From an uncultured Lachnospiraceae bacterium (GTDB lineage: Bacteria > Bacillota > Clostridia > Lachnospirales > Lachnospiraceae): 64,000 bases of DNA. Of the stretch, positions 37,285 through 46,328 are shown in pieces (the first letter of the stretch is position 1; every line of letters starts with the position of its first letter). The notes beneath the pieces were generated by a model. It saw only the letters and a program-made list of their open reading frames with translations, had not been told where the DNA came from and searched no databases. Position numbers and translations under genes: made by a program. Location of the stretch: positions 89,626 through 153,625 of the forward strand of contig CAJTOO010000013.1 of the NCBI GenBank assembly GCA_910577735.1. Direction: 5' to 3'.

Positions 37285-37908
37285 ATGGATGTGGGAAGAT
37301 TGTTGGACACTTTAGAAAAGGCATCTGGAAATGCAACAGATATTTATTATGGCCTGTATACGGATTATTTTGAAAATGGTAGTGATCCGGTTAGTGCATT
37401 GAAAATTATCTTAGAATATCCTAATGAGATAGGAAACAGTGAGGATAGAGACCCTACAACTATTAGTAATCAGGAAGAGAATAGGCTGAGTGCATTATTG
37501 GAAGAAATGATTACTGGTATGACTGACAGGATTGTAGAGATGAATCTTACCCAAAAAGATTTCTATGAAAAATTATATGCTAATATCTTTGACAGTGCGA
37601 ACGAACTTTTTCCGCAAACGAAAGAGGAAAGGGTCATTGCACTAAAAATTTTATCAGAAAATGTAAGTGCAGTTCCCTATTTTCAGGTTTTGGAAGTAGA
37701 TAAAATTACTAAAGAAGAATTTGTGAGTGGTATAGACAGATTAGTTAATCATATACTAGAAGCAAATCATATGTTACAGAGACAGTTTGCTACAACGCCT
37801 GAGGAAGCTGCACAGATATTAAGGATTGCAGATGAAATAACGGATAAGAAAGATCGGATTATATATTGGACAGTGCTGCTTAATACATTACGAAGACAAA
37901 ATGAATGA
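37285..37908 (+). CDS. Unrecognised helical protein, third gene of the AT-rich cassette
   Basis: 207 residues, acidic and almost entirely helical by composition, with no membrane segment or signal peptide. Segments such as RLSALLEEMITGMTDRIVEM and LVNHILEANHMLQRQF suggest a helical bundle. No catalytic motif is seen and I do not recognise the family. The ATG is 8 bases after GGAGG and 3 bp after the winged-helix gene's stop, so translation is coupled. AT-rich codon use matches the two upstream genes and differs from recJ. Confidence 0.65.
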   Translation: MDVGRLLDTLEKASGNATDIYYGLYTDYFENGSDPVSALKIILEYPNEIGNSEDRDPTTISNQEENRLSALLEEMITGMTDRIVEMNLTQKDFYEKLYANIFDSANELFPQTKEERVIALKILSENVSAVPYFQVLEVDKITKEEFVSGIDRLVNHILEANHMLQRQFATTPEEAAQILRIADEITDKKDRIIYWTVLLNTLRRQNE

Positions 37909-37943
37909 AATATGTTGCTGCAATTCAGAAGTACTATAAATTA

Positions 37944-38005
37944 CCCTCTGAAAATGTTACAATATCTATAGATATGAGATGACGTAACTTTTCAGAGGGA
38001 TTTTT
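37944..38005 (+). promoter_or_regulatory. Long hairpin that buries the recJ ribosome-binding site (also terminator-like)
   Basis: CCCTCTGAAAA (37944-37954) pairs perfectly with 37989-37999, extended by GTTAC/GTAAC inside (one bulge). The loop contains the palindrome ATATCTATAGATAT. The right arm holds AGAGGG, the only ribosome-binding site for recJ (ATG 38006), and is followed by ATTTTT. It can end transcripts from the cassette and could also limit recJ translation. Confidence 0.75.
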
Positions 38006-39802
38006 ATGAGCAAATGGATGGTGTCTGCCAAGAAGGCAGATTTTGATCAGATAGCAAGAAGATTTCAGATTGATCCTGTGATTGCCAGAATTATCCGTAA
38101 CAGAGATATCATGGGAGAAGAACAGATTGAGAGGTTTCTTCATGGAACACTTCAGGACCTGCATGATCCGATGGATTTGAAGGATGCAGAACGGGCGGCG
38201 GATATTTTATGTGAGAAGACGATGGCAGGGCTTCCTGTGCGGGTAATCGGGGATTATGATATTGACGGGGTATGTTCCTCCTATATTTTGGTCACTTGCT
38301 TAGAGCAATGCGGTGCGGTGGTGGATGTGGTGATACCACATCGGATTCAGGACGGGTATGGTCTGAATGATAAGCTGATCGAGGAAGCTCACGAGGCAGG
38401 GATTGATACGATACTGACCTGTGATAACGGAATTGCGGCCACGGAGCAGATTGCCTATGCTAAGAGACTGGGCATGACAGTGGTGGTGACGGATCATCAT
38501 GAAGTGCCTTATGATATGGGGCCGGACGGCAGCAGAACAGAGAGGCCGCCTGCGGCGGATGCTATCGTGGATCCGAAGCAGAAAGACTGCACTTATCCTT
38601 ATAAGGGTATTTGCGGTGCAGTGGTGGCCTATAAATTGATGCAGATCTATTTACAGAAGATGGTACAAAACCCGGCAGGCAAGGTCACAGCGGGGAAAGT
38701 AGAGGATATTCTGCGGGAATTACTTGCTTTTGCAGCTTTCGCCACGGTGGGGGATGTGATGGAATTGACAGATGAGAATCGGATTCTTGTCAGATATGGA
38801 CTGCGGCAGATTGAAAAGTCTCAGAATCCCGGTCTCAGGGCATTGACTGTGGTAAATGGTCTGCAGGATAAGAAACTTTCCGTATATCATATAGGATTCG
38901 TTTTGGGGCCCTGCCTGAATGCCACAGGACGATTAGATACGGCCGGCAGGGCACTTGCCATGTTTCGCACCAGGGATCAGGCAGAAGCAGTCTCCATTGC
39001 AGGAGAATTGAAAGAACTAAACGACAGCAGGAAAGGTATGACCTTGTTGGGAACCGAACAGGCAGAGAAGATGATTGAGAGTACGAACCTGAAAGATGAT
39101 AAGGTGCTGGTGGTCTATCTGCCGGATTGTCATGAGAGCCTTGCCGGTATTATTGCCGGACGTATCAGAGAGCGGTATCACAAGCCGGTGTTTGTGCTCA
39201 CGAAAACACAGGAAGGCGTGAAGGGGTCGGGCCGGTCCATTGATGCCTATTCTATGTATGACAAGATGAGTGAGTGTAAAGAATTATATACAAAGTATGG
39301 AGGTCACAAGCTGGCGGCAGGGGTGTCCATGCCGGAGGAGAACGTGGATACATTCCGCAGATATCTGAACGAGCACTGCGGGCTGTCGGAAGAAGATTTT
39401 GTGGAGACCATACATATAGATGTGCCCATGCCCATGTCCTATGTGACCACGGATTTTGTCAGGCAGCTATCCGTGTTGGAGCCTTTTGGCAATGGGAATC
39501 CCAAACCGGTTTTTGCCCAGAAAAGGGTCAGGATATTAAGAGGAAGCATCTTAGGCAAGAACAGGAATGTAGGCAAATTCAGGGCAGCAGATGAGAACGG
39601 CGGGCGATATGATTTGATGTATTTCGGAGACCTGGATCGATGGCATGATTTTCTGGCAGGACATTTTGGGGTACAGGAGGTTGACAGGCTTTACCGGGAG
39701 GGCAGTGACAATATCTGTATCAGCATTGTATATTATCCGGATATCAATGTGTACAGAGGACGGGAAGAATTGCAGATGATCATGCAGGACTATTCCTGTT
39801 AG
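38006..39802 (+). CDS. recJ: Single-stranded-DNA-specific 5'-3' exonuclease RecJ
   Basis: 598 residues with the DHH/DHHA1 layout. Motif I is VIGDYDIDGVCSSY, with TCDNGIA following. The DHH motif is VVTDHHEVPYD, VDPKQKDCTYPYK comes next, and the DHHA1 motif GRSIDAYSMYDKM and GGHKLAAG follow. A C-terminal OB domain starts near residue 470. RecJ degrades ssDNA from 5' ends in recombination and mismatch repair. The sole ribosome-binding site lies inside a stable hairpin just upstream. In related genomes recJ commonly follows secDF; here the AT-rich cassette separates them. Confidence 0.95.
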   Translation: MSKWMVSAKKADFDQIARRFQIDPVIARIIRNRDIMGEEQIERFLHGTLQDLHDPMDLKDAERAADILCEKTMAGLPVRVIGDYDIDGVCSSYILVTCLEQCGAVVDVVIPHRIQDGYGLNDKLIEEAHEAGIDTILTCDNGIAATEQIAYAKRLGMTVVVTDHHEVPYDMGPDGSRTERPPAADAIVDPKQKDCTYPYKGICGAVVAYKLMQIYLQKMVQNPAGKVTAGKVEDILRELLAFAAFATVGDVMELTDENRILVRYGLRQIEKSQNPGLRALTVVNGLQDKKLSVYHIGFVLGPCLNATGRLDTAGRALAMFRTRDQAEAVSIAGELKELNDSRKGMTLLGTEQAEKMIESTNLKDDKVLVVYLPDCHESLAGIIAGRIRERYHKPVFVLTKTQEGVKGSGRSIDAYSMYDKMSECKELYTKYGGHKLAAGVSMPEENVDTFRRYLNEHCGLSEEDFVETIHIDVPMPMSYVTTDFVRQLSVLEPFGNGNPKPVFAQKRVRILRGSILGKNRNVGKFRAADENGGRYDLMYFGDLDRWHDFLAGHFGVQEVDRLYREGSDNICISIVYYPDINVYRGREELQMIMQDYSC

Positions 39803-39847
39803 TGAAACATCGAGAAGAGGAAGCATGATGGCTGAAAGGGGGATTAC

Positions 39848-40786
39848 ATGGATAAGATATTGACAGTAACATTGAATCCTGCGGTAGATAAGACTTATAC
39901 GACCCAGAGCTTGAAGGCAGGGCACGTGAACAGGATGCGAACTGCCCTGAATATAGCGGGCGGCAAGGGCGTTAATGTGACCAAGATTCTCAGACAATAC
40001 GGTTGTGAGGTGGCGGCAACCGGATTCCTGGGTGGTTATACAGGTCATTTCATTGAGGAGGAACTTTTACGGCGGGGTGCGGAGTGTCATTTTGTACATG
40101 TGACGGGTGAGACCCGCTGCAACATGAATATTCTGGCAGATGACGGTTATGTGACAGAGATTCTGGAGCCGGGGCCGCAGGTTTCAGAACGGGAGAAGGC
40201 TCTTTTCCTGAAGCAATATGAATTACTGCTTGCAGAGTGCCGGCTGGCAGTCATATCCGGGTCTGTTGCTGGCGGTATAGAGGATGATATCTATGAGAGG
40301 CTTGTTGTGACGGCACAGGACAAGAAGGTGCCAGTGTATTTGGATTCCAGTGGGGAGAGTATGCGGAAAGGACTTTTGGCCAAACCCTGCTTTATTAAGC
40401 CAAACTGGAAGGAACTGGAGTATCTTGTGGGTCATAAGATTGCGGACAGGGAGGAGATTATAGAAGCAGCCAGCCGTCTGCATAGAGAGGGCATTGCCAA
40501 AGTGGTGGTGTCTATGGGCAGTAAAGGGCTCATCAGTGTGACGGACTGTGGAATCCTGTATGCCAGGGCCGGGGACATTAAGGCAGTCAATACAGTGGGA
40601 AGCGGGGACAGTGTGGTGGCTTCCTATGCCATGGCCGAGATATGGGGGGAATCGGATGAAGAAGCGATTCTACGTGCCTGTGCCATTTCAGCAGCTAATG
40701 TGACGACTGTGGAGAGTGCCTGCATTCCGATGCAGACAGCAGAGGAACTGATGAATAAGATGATAGTGGAGAGGATTTCCGGGTAA
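39848..40786 (+). CDS. PfkB-family sugar phosphate kinase (1-phosphofructokinase/tagatose-6-phosphate kinase type)
   Basis: 312 residues. It begins with the 1-phosphofructokinase/LacC signature KILTVTLNPAVDKTY; NIAGGKGVNVTKILRQYG and ATGFLGGYTGHFIEE follow. The C-terminal PfkB motif NTVGSGDSVVASYA carries the catalytic Asp. It phosphorylates a sugar phosphate using ATP. FruK and LacC cannot be separated by eye, and no PTS or repressor gene is adjacent, so the substrate is open. It is 45 bp downstream of recJ with its own GGGGGA site, and a clean terminator follows. Confidence 0.88.
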   Translation: MDKILTVTLNPAVDKTYTTQSLKAGHVNRMRTALNIAGGKGVNVTKILRQYGCEVAATGFLGGYTGHFIEEELLRRGAECHFVHVTGETRCNMNILADDGYVTEILEPGPQVSEREKALFLKQYELLLAECRLAVISGSVAGGIEDDIYERLVVTAQDKKVPVYLDSSGESMRKGLLAKPCFIKPNWKELEYLVGHKIADREEIIEAASRLHREGIAKVVVSMGSKGLISVTDCGILYARAGDIKAVNTVGSGDSVVASYAMAEIWGESDEEAILRACAISAANVTTVESACIPMQTAEELMNKMIVERISG

Positions 40787-40789
40787 ACG

Positions 40790-40817
40790 AAAAAGCCTGG
40801 GACATTCCCAGGCTTTT
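40790..40817 (+). terminator. Rho-independent terminator after the PfkB-family kinase gene
   Basis: AAAAGCCTGGGA (40791-40802) pairs perfectly with 40806-40817 across a 3-base loop; the 3' arm ends in TTTT. It works best on the plus strand. Confidence 0.9.
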
Positions 40818-40991
40818 CCGTAGTTTTCTTATGAGGGGGAGATAGTGAATTCATCAACTATCTTGGTTATTATCATAAAGCCCAAATGTGTCTAAAATGT
40901 GTTTAGATTATTATGAAAGAATAAAAAACCATTAAGAAAACTTAAAGAGAATATGAAGAAATACAGTTTATGCGGGAAATACCGGCATAAG

Positions 40992-41020
40992 TTGAAAAGA
41001 TAAGGTTTTCATGCTATCTT
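40992..41020 (+). promoter_or_regulatory. Promoter of murE and the downstream housekeeping cluster
   Basis: TTGAAA (40992-40997) and TATCTT (41015-41020), spacer 17 bp. The rest of the 265-bp gap between the terminator and murE is AT-rich, with no gene seen. Confidence 0.6.
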
Positions 41021-41051
41021 AGATAAGAGGATTTGATAAAGGAGAATTGGA

Positions 41052-42527
41052 ATGGCGGTATTGAGTAAGTTGTTGGAAAAGATTACCTACCAGTGTGTCT
41101 GTGGCACGCTGGATATCGATGTTGTGGATGTTATCTATGATTCCCGCAGGGTGGTGCCGGGCAGTATGTTTGTTTGTATTCCGGGGGCAAAGATTGACGG
41201 CCATATTTATGCAAAAGATGCGGTGAAAGCCGGGGCGTCAGTACTTCTGGTGGAGCAGGAGGTGGAACTTCCTGCGGGTTGGGATGTGACAGTGATTCGG
41301 GTGGAAGATACCCGTTATGCCATGGCCTTTATCTCAGCGGCGTATTTTGAATATCCGGCGCAGCAGATGAAGATTATAGGCATTACCGGAACGAAAGGAA
41401 AGACTACCACAACGTATCTGGTCAAATCCATTCTGGAACAGGCAGGCAGACATGTGGGCTTGATTGGTACGATAGAAACCATTATCGGTGATACCCATAT
41501 TCATGCAGAGAATACCACGCCGCAGTCCTATCTGGTTCAGAAATATTTCAGGCAGATGGCGGATGCAGGCTGTGATACGGTGGTGATGGAGGTGTCTTCC
41601 CAGGGGCTTATGCTGCACAGGACGCAGGGATTTACCTTTGATTTTGGCATTTTTACGAATCTGGAACCGGATCATATCGGTGAAAATGAACATAAAGATT
41701 TTGAGGATTATATGCGGTGTAAGAGCCTGCTTTTTCAACAGTGCAGGGTGGGTATTGTCAATCATGATGATCCTCACTGGGAAGAAGTTACCAAAGGATG
41801 TACCTGCGAGCTGGAAACCTATGGCATTGATACACAGGCAGATCTTTGGGCGGAGAATATAGAATTTCTTAACGAGGCGGGGACGCTGGGGATGGGATTC
41901 GATGTGAAGGGGCTGATGAATTTTCCGGTAGAGATTACTTCACCGGGAAAGTTCAATGTTTATAATGCACTCACAGCCATTGCAATCTGTCGTCATTTCA
42001 AAGTACAGGAGGAAAACATTAAGGCGGCACTTCTTGCGGCCAGAGTCAAGGGCCGGACGGAGATGGTTAAGGTATCAGATGCGTTTACGCTGATGATTGA
42101 TTATGCTCATAATGCCATGGCGCTAAAGAGCCTTTTGACAACCATGCGGGCTTATCAGCCCCATCGCCTGGTCTGCCTTTTTGGGTGCGGCGGTAACCGC
42201 GCCAAATCCAGGCGTTATGAGATGGGAGAGGTCAGCGGCAGTATGGCAGACCTGACCATCATTACCTCTGACAATCCGCGCTGCGAAAAACCGCAGGATA
42301 TTATTGACGATATCAAGATTGGCATTGGACGTACACACGGGAAATACGTGGAAATCTGTGACAGAAAAGAAGCCATTGCATATGCCATAGACCATGGGGA
42401 GCCAGGTGATATCATTGTTCTGGCGGGTAAAGGACATGAGGATTATCAGGAGATTAACGGTGTGAAATATCCTATGGATGAGAGGGTCCTGATTCAGGAG
42501 ATTTTACTGGAGCGCCGGGGAGATTGA
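41052..42527 (+). CDS. murE: UDP-N-acetylmuramoyl-tripeptide synthetase, meso-diaminopimelate type
   Basis: 491 residues. It adds meso-diaminopimelate to UDP-MurNAc-L-Ala-D-Glu in cytosolic cell-wall synthesis. The UDP-binding N-terminus has YDSRRVVPGSMFVCIPG, the ATP loop is GITGTKGKTTTTYL, the carbamoyl-Lys region is FTNLEPDHIGEN, and FGCGGNRAKSRRYEMG precedes the specificity motif TSDNPRCEKP. DNPR marks diaminopimelate rather than lysine enzymes. The ATG follows AAAGGAG. It starts a long same-strand run of housekeeping genes to 53280. Confidence 0.95.
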   Translation: MAVLSKLLEKITYQCVCGTLDIDVVDVIYDSRRVVPGSMFVCIPGAKIDGHIYAKDAVKAGASVLLVEQEVELPAGWDVTVIRVEDTRYAMAFISAAYFEYPAQQMKIIGITGTKGKTTTTYLVKSILEQAGRHVGLIGTIETIIGDTHIHAENTTPQSYLVQKYFRQMADAGCDTVVMEVSSQGLMLHRTQGFTFDFGIFTNLEPDHIGENEHKDFEDYMRCKSLLFQQCRVGIVNHDDPHWEEVTKGCTCELETYGIDTQADLWAENIEFLNEAGTLGMGFDVKGLMNFPVEITSPGKFNVYNALTAIAICRHFKVQEENIKAALLAARVKGRTEMVKVSDAFTLMIDYAHNAMALKSLLTTMRAYQPHRLVCLFGCGGNRAKSRRYEMGEVSGSMADLTIITSDNPRCEKPQDIIDDIKIGIGRTHGKYVEICDRKEAIAYAIDHGEPGDIIVLAGKGHEDYQEINGVKYPMDERVLIQEILLERRGD

Positions 42528-42553
42528 AATACAGCGGGAGGAGATGTGGTTTC

Positions 42554-44791
42554 ATGAAAGAACGATATGCGGATATCATTGTGGACATATCTCATGAAAA
42601 AGTAGACAGACCTTTTCAGTATAAAATTCCGCTGACGCTTATGGATGTGATTGCTCCCGGTGTGAGGGTACATGTGCCTTTTGGCAGGAGCAATCAGGAT
42701 AAAGTGGGTTATGTGGTGGATGTTTCTGAGAAAACAGACTATCCGGCAGAGAAATTAAAAGAGATTACTTCCGTGGATGAAAAGGGAATCTCAGCAGAAG
42801 GCAGACAGATTCAGATTGCCTACTGGCTAAAGAGGCAGTATGGTTCCACCATGATCACGGCTTTGAAGACAGTGCTGCCGGTGAAACAGAAGTTAAAGCG
42901 CCCGGAGAAAAAAAAGATAGTACGCTGTGTAAGTGCAGAAGAACTGCCGGCAGTCATCCGGATATGCAGGCAGAAGCATCAGGTGGCGAAGGTGCGTGTG
43001 CTGGAAGCGCTCTTTACAGAAGAAGAACTGCCTTATGAATTAGTCAGACAGAAGCTGAATGTGGCACCGGCCACGTTACAGACATTAGAAAAACAGGGAT
43101 ATCTCAGAATAGAACGGGAATCCTATTATCGGAACCCGGTCAGACAGATGAGCAGGGAGGAAGACAGACCCTGTTTACATGAAATACAGACACATATCAT
43201 AGATGAAGTTACTGCAGACTATCAGGCAGGCAATCCTGGCACTTATCTGGTACATGGTGTGACCGGAAGCGGTAAGACAGAAGTGTATCTGGGAATTATA
43301 GAGCGGATGATTGCCATGGGGAAACAGGCCATTGTGCTGATTCCGGAGATTGCCCTGACATATCAGACCCTGCTGCGCTTTTATAAAAGATTTGGGAATC
43401 GGGTGTCCGTGATAAATTCCACATTGTCTATGGGTGAGAAATATGACCAGATTGAGCGGGCGAAGGCAGGAGAGATTGATGTGATCATTGGTCCCAGGTC
43501 GGCGCTGTTTACACCTTTTGCGAATCTGGGCGTGATTGTTATGGATGAGGAGCATGAGGGCAGTTATAAGAGTGAGTCGAGCCCCAAGTATCATGCAAGA
43601 GAGACGGCAATCCAGATTGCTTCTTTGTATGGGGCCAGTGTGGTGCTTGGTTCTGCAACGCCTTCGCTGGAAGCATATTATCGGGCAAGTCTGGGACAAT
43701 ATAAGTTATACGAGATGAAAAGCCGTCCCAAGGGCAGTGTGCTGCCCAGGGTCTGCACCGTGGATCTGCGGGAAGAGTTAAAGCAGGGCAATCGTTCTGT
43801 GTTCAGCAGAAAGTTAAGGGGATTGATGGAAGAGCGGCTGCGGGAGAAAGAACAGATTATTCTTTTTCTGAACCGGAGAGGTTATGCGGGCTTTGTTTCC
43901 TGCAGGGCCTGTGGTCATGTGATGAAATGTCCCCACTGCGATGTGTCTCTTTCGGAACATAGAAACGGCCAGCTGGTATGTCATTATTGTGGTTATGAAG
44001 AGCCAAAGAAGATGAAGTGTCCGTCTTGCGGATCCAAGTATCTGATGGGATTTAAGGCTGGCACGGAGCAGATTGAAGAGGCCATCCACCGGGAATTTCC
44101 GGAAGCACGGGTGTTGCGGATGGATGCAGACACCACCCGCACCAAAGAAAGTTACGAAAAGATTCTGTCAGCTTTTGCGGATGAGAAGGCAGATATATTG
44201 GTGGGAACCCAGATGATAGTAAAAGGCCATGATTTTCCCAATGTGACGCTGGTGGGGGTGTTGGCAGCAGATCTGTCACTCAATCAGAATGATTACCGTG
44301 CCGGGGAACGTACCTTTCAGCTGCTGACGCAGGCGGCTGGCCGGGCAGGACGGGGGGATAAACCCGGTGAGGTGGTGATACAGACTTACCAGCCGGAACA
44401 TTATAGCGTAGTCCATGCGGCGAAGCAGGACTATGAGGGGTTTTATGAGGAAGAAATCGCCTACAGGGATTTTATGCAGTATCCTCCGGTGGCTCATATG
44501 CTGGCAGTGCTGATCATTTCACAGATACAAGAGCAAGGTCAGTCTTTAAGTGAGAGAATGACTGCACTGGTCAATAAGGAGATGAAAGATAGGCGGGGAC
44601 TGCATGTGATTGGACCGGCAGAGGCGTCCATCGGTAAGCTGAATGACCTTTACCGGCATGTCTTTTATGTGCGGCATGAGGAATATCAGGTGTTGGTGGA
44701 AGCAAAGGACAGGTTGGAAGCTTTTTGCAGGGAACAGGAAATGAAAAATCAGATGGTGCAGTTTGATTTTGATCCGATGACTACATATTAG
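42554..44791 (+). CDS. priA: Primosomal protein N' (replication restart helicase PriA)
   Basis: 745 residues. The N-terminal 3'BD-type domain begins ADIIVDISHEKVDRPFQYKIP, read in two parts. Helicase motifs include Walker A HGVTGSGKTEVYL, motif II VIVMDEEHEGSYKSE and SATPSLEAY. The zinc region carries eight Cys (CRACGHVMKCPHC; CHYCGYEE; CPSCGS). Late motifs are GTQMIVKGHDFPNV and QAAGRAGRGD. It reloads DnaB at stalled forks. ATG 42554 is preferred; an in-frame TTG overlapping the murE stop is less likely. def follows at 23 bp, as in many Firmicutes. Confidence 0.95.
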   Translation: MKERYADIIVDISHEKVDRPFQYKIPLTLMDVIAPGVRVHVPFGRSNQDKVGYVVDVSEKTDYPAEKLKEITSVDEKGISAEGRQIQIAYWLKRQYGSTMITALKTVLPVKQKLKRPEKKKIVRCVSAEELPAVIRICRQKHQVAKVRVLEALFTEEELPYELVRQKLNVAPATLQTLEKQGYLRIERESYYRNPVRQMSREEDRPCLHEIQTHIIDEVTADYQAGNPGTYLVHGVTGSGKTEVYLGIIERMIAMGKQAIVLIPEIALTYQTLLRFYKRFGNRVSVINSTLSMGEKYDQIERAKAGEIDVIIGPRSALFTPFANLGVIVMDEEHEGSYKSESSPKYHARETAIQIASLYGASVVLGSATPSLEAYYRASLGQYKLYEMKSRPKGSVLPRVCTVDLREELKQGNRSVFSRKLRGLMEERLREKEQIILFLNRRGYAGFVSCRACGHVMKCPHCDVSLSEHRNGQLVCHYCGYEEPKKMKCPSCGSKYLMGFKAGTEQIEEAIHREFPEARVLRMDADTTRTKESYEKILSAFADEKADILVGTQMIVKGHDFPNVTLVGVLAADLSLNQNDYRAGERTFQLLTQAAGRAGRGDKPGEVVIQTYQPEHYSVVHAAKQDYEGFYEEEIAYRDFMQYPPVAHMLAVLIISQIQEQGQSLSERMTALVNKEMKDRRGLHVIGPAEASIGKLNDLYRHVFYVRHEEYQVLVEAKDRLEAFCREQEMKNQMVQFDFDPMTTY

Positions 44792-44814
44792 GAGAAACAG
44801 GAGGAAGAGATAGT

Positions 44815-45297
44815 ATGGCAACCAGAAAGATCAGAGAGATTGGGGATCCGGTCTTAACAAAGCAGTGTAAAGAGGTAACGGAGATTACCCCCAGGATTCA
44901 GGAGTTGATTGACGATATGTTTGAGACCCTGTATGAAGCAAACGGTGTAGGGCTGGCAGCGCCCCAGGTGGGTATTTTAAAAAGGATTGTGGTGATTGAT
45001 GTTACAGGAGAAGATCCTCTTTTACTGATCAATCCTAAGATTTTAGAGACCAGCGGAGAGCAGGAAGGATATGAGGGATGCTTAAGTGTTCCCGGTAAGA
45101 CAGGGCATGTGACAAGACCTAACTATGTCAAAGCCATGGCCTATGATGAGAATATGAAGCCTTTTGAGATAGAGGGGACCGAACTGCTTGCCAGAGCTAT
45201 CTGTCATGAACTGGATCATCTGGACGGTCATCTTTATGTGGAGAAGGTGGAAGGGCAGCTTTTGAATACGGAAGATCTTGAGGATGAGGATGCGTAG
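44815..45297 (+). CDS. def: Peptide deformylase
   Basis: 160 residues. All three metal-site motifs are present: GVGLAAPQVG, EGCLSVPG and HELDHLDG, giving Cys plus two His as ligands for Fe or Zn and the catalytic Glu. It removes the formyl group from new proteins. The gene for the opposite reaction on initiator tRNA, fmt, follows at 4 bp, the normal pairing. Start ATG follows AGGAGGAAGA. Confidence 0.96.
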   Translation: MATRKIREIGDPVLTKQCKEVTEITPRIQELIDDMFETLYEANGVGLAAPQVGILKRIVVIDVTGEDPLLLINPKILETSGEQEGYEGCLSVPGKTGHVTRPNYVKAMAYDENMKPFEIEGTELLARAICHELDHLDGHLYVEKVEGQLLNTEDLEDEDA

Positions 45298-45301
45298 TGC
45301 G

Positions 45302-46264
45302 ATGGTAAAAAGATTAAAAATTGTATTTATGGGAACGCCTGATTTTGCGGTAGGCGCATTACAGGCCATTATAGAAGCAGGGCATCAGGTATCGGCAGTG
45401 GTGACACAGCCGGATAAACCGAAAGGCAGAGGGAAAGAACTGCAGATGACACCGGTGAAGGCCTGTGCAGCCGCTCATAATATCCCGGTATTTCAACCGG
45501 GGAAGATTAAAGAGCCGGAGGCTGTGGAAGTACTCCGCAGTTATGAGGCGGATATTTTTGTGGTGGCGGCTTTTGGACAGATTCTGTCAGAGGAGATACT
45601 TTCCATGCCAAAGTACGGATGCGTGAACATACATGCATCTCTGCTTCCAAAGTACAGAGGAGCGGGGCCTATCCAATGGGCCATTATCGATGGAGAGAAG
45701 AAGACCGGGGTCACCATCATGCAGATGGAAAAGGGCTTGGATACCGGAGATATGCTGCTGCAAAAAGAAGTAGAAATTGACCCGAAGGAGACGGGAGATT
45801 CGCTTCATGACAAGCTGGCAGCGGCGGGGGCAGAATTGATCGTGGAAGCCCTCCCCAAGATTGCGGCAGGACAATTGACACCCCGGAAACAGAATGATGC
45901 AGAATCCTGTTATGCGAAGATGCTTCAGAAATCCATGGGCAGGATTGACTGGAACATGACAGCAGATAAACTGGACTGTCTCATCCGGGGCCTGATTTCC
46001 TGGCCTGGGGCATCCACCACGTTTCGGGGTAAGAACTTAAAAATCTGGGAGGAGGAACCAGTGATGGAAGGAGATTTTTCCGTATCGATTTCTGAGTCTT
46101 TACCGGGAACCATTGTGTGTGTGGAAAAGGAGGCTTTCTATGTGCAGACAAAAGAAGGAGTACTTAAGGTGCTCTCGGTGCAGATAGAGGGTAAGAAGCG
46201 CATGGCTGTAAAGGATTTTCTGTTAGGATATCCGATAAAAGCCGGGGAGTGTCTTGGCAGCTGA
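45302..46264 (+). CDS. fmt: Methionyl-tRNA formyltransferase
   Basis: 320 residues. KIVFMGTPDFAVGALQ starts the N-terminal Rossmann-type domain. The catalytic region NIHASLLPKYRGAGPIQWAI supplies the Asn and His, and ITIMQMEKGLDTGDML-like residues follow (VTIMQMEKGLDTGDML). The C-terminal domain begins near residue 210. It formylates Met-tRNA using 10-formyl-THF. ATG 45302 is chosen; an in-frame ATG at 45278, inside def, would add eight Met/Arg-rich residues and is less likely. Confidence 0.95.
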   Translation: MVKRLKIVFMGTPDFAVGALQAIIEAGHQVSAVVTQPDKPKGRGKELQMTPVKACAAAHNIPVFQPGKIKEPEAVEVLRSYEADIFVVAAFGQILSEEILSMPKYGCVNIHASLLPKYRGAGPIQWAIIDGEKKTGVTIMQMEKGLDTGDMLLQKEVEIDPKETGDSLHDKLAAAGAELIVEALPKIAAGQLTPRKQNDAESCYAKMLQKSMGRIDWNMTADKLDCLIRGLISWPGASTTFRGKNLKIWEEEPVMEGDFSVSISESLPGTIVCVEKEAFYVQTKEGVLKVLSVQIEGKKRMAVKDFLLGYPIKAGECLGS

Positions 46265-46328
46265 AAGGGGCAGGGTTTTGGGAAGATAACTGCCGGAAAT
46301 GAAGGGATGAACCAGAAAGGATGATAAA

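Noticed and set aside
37915..37942. recJ promoter
   Set aside because: TTGCTG and TATAAA are only 14 bp apart; no convincing promoter was found in the gap.
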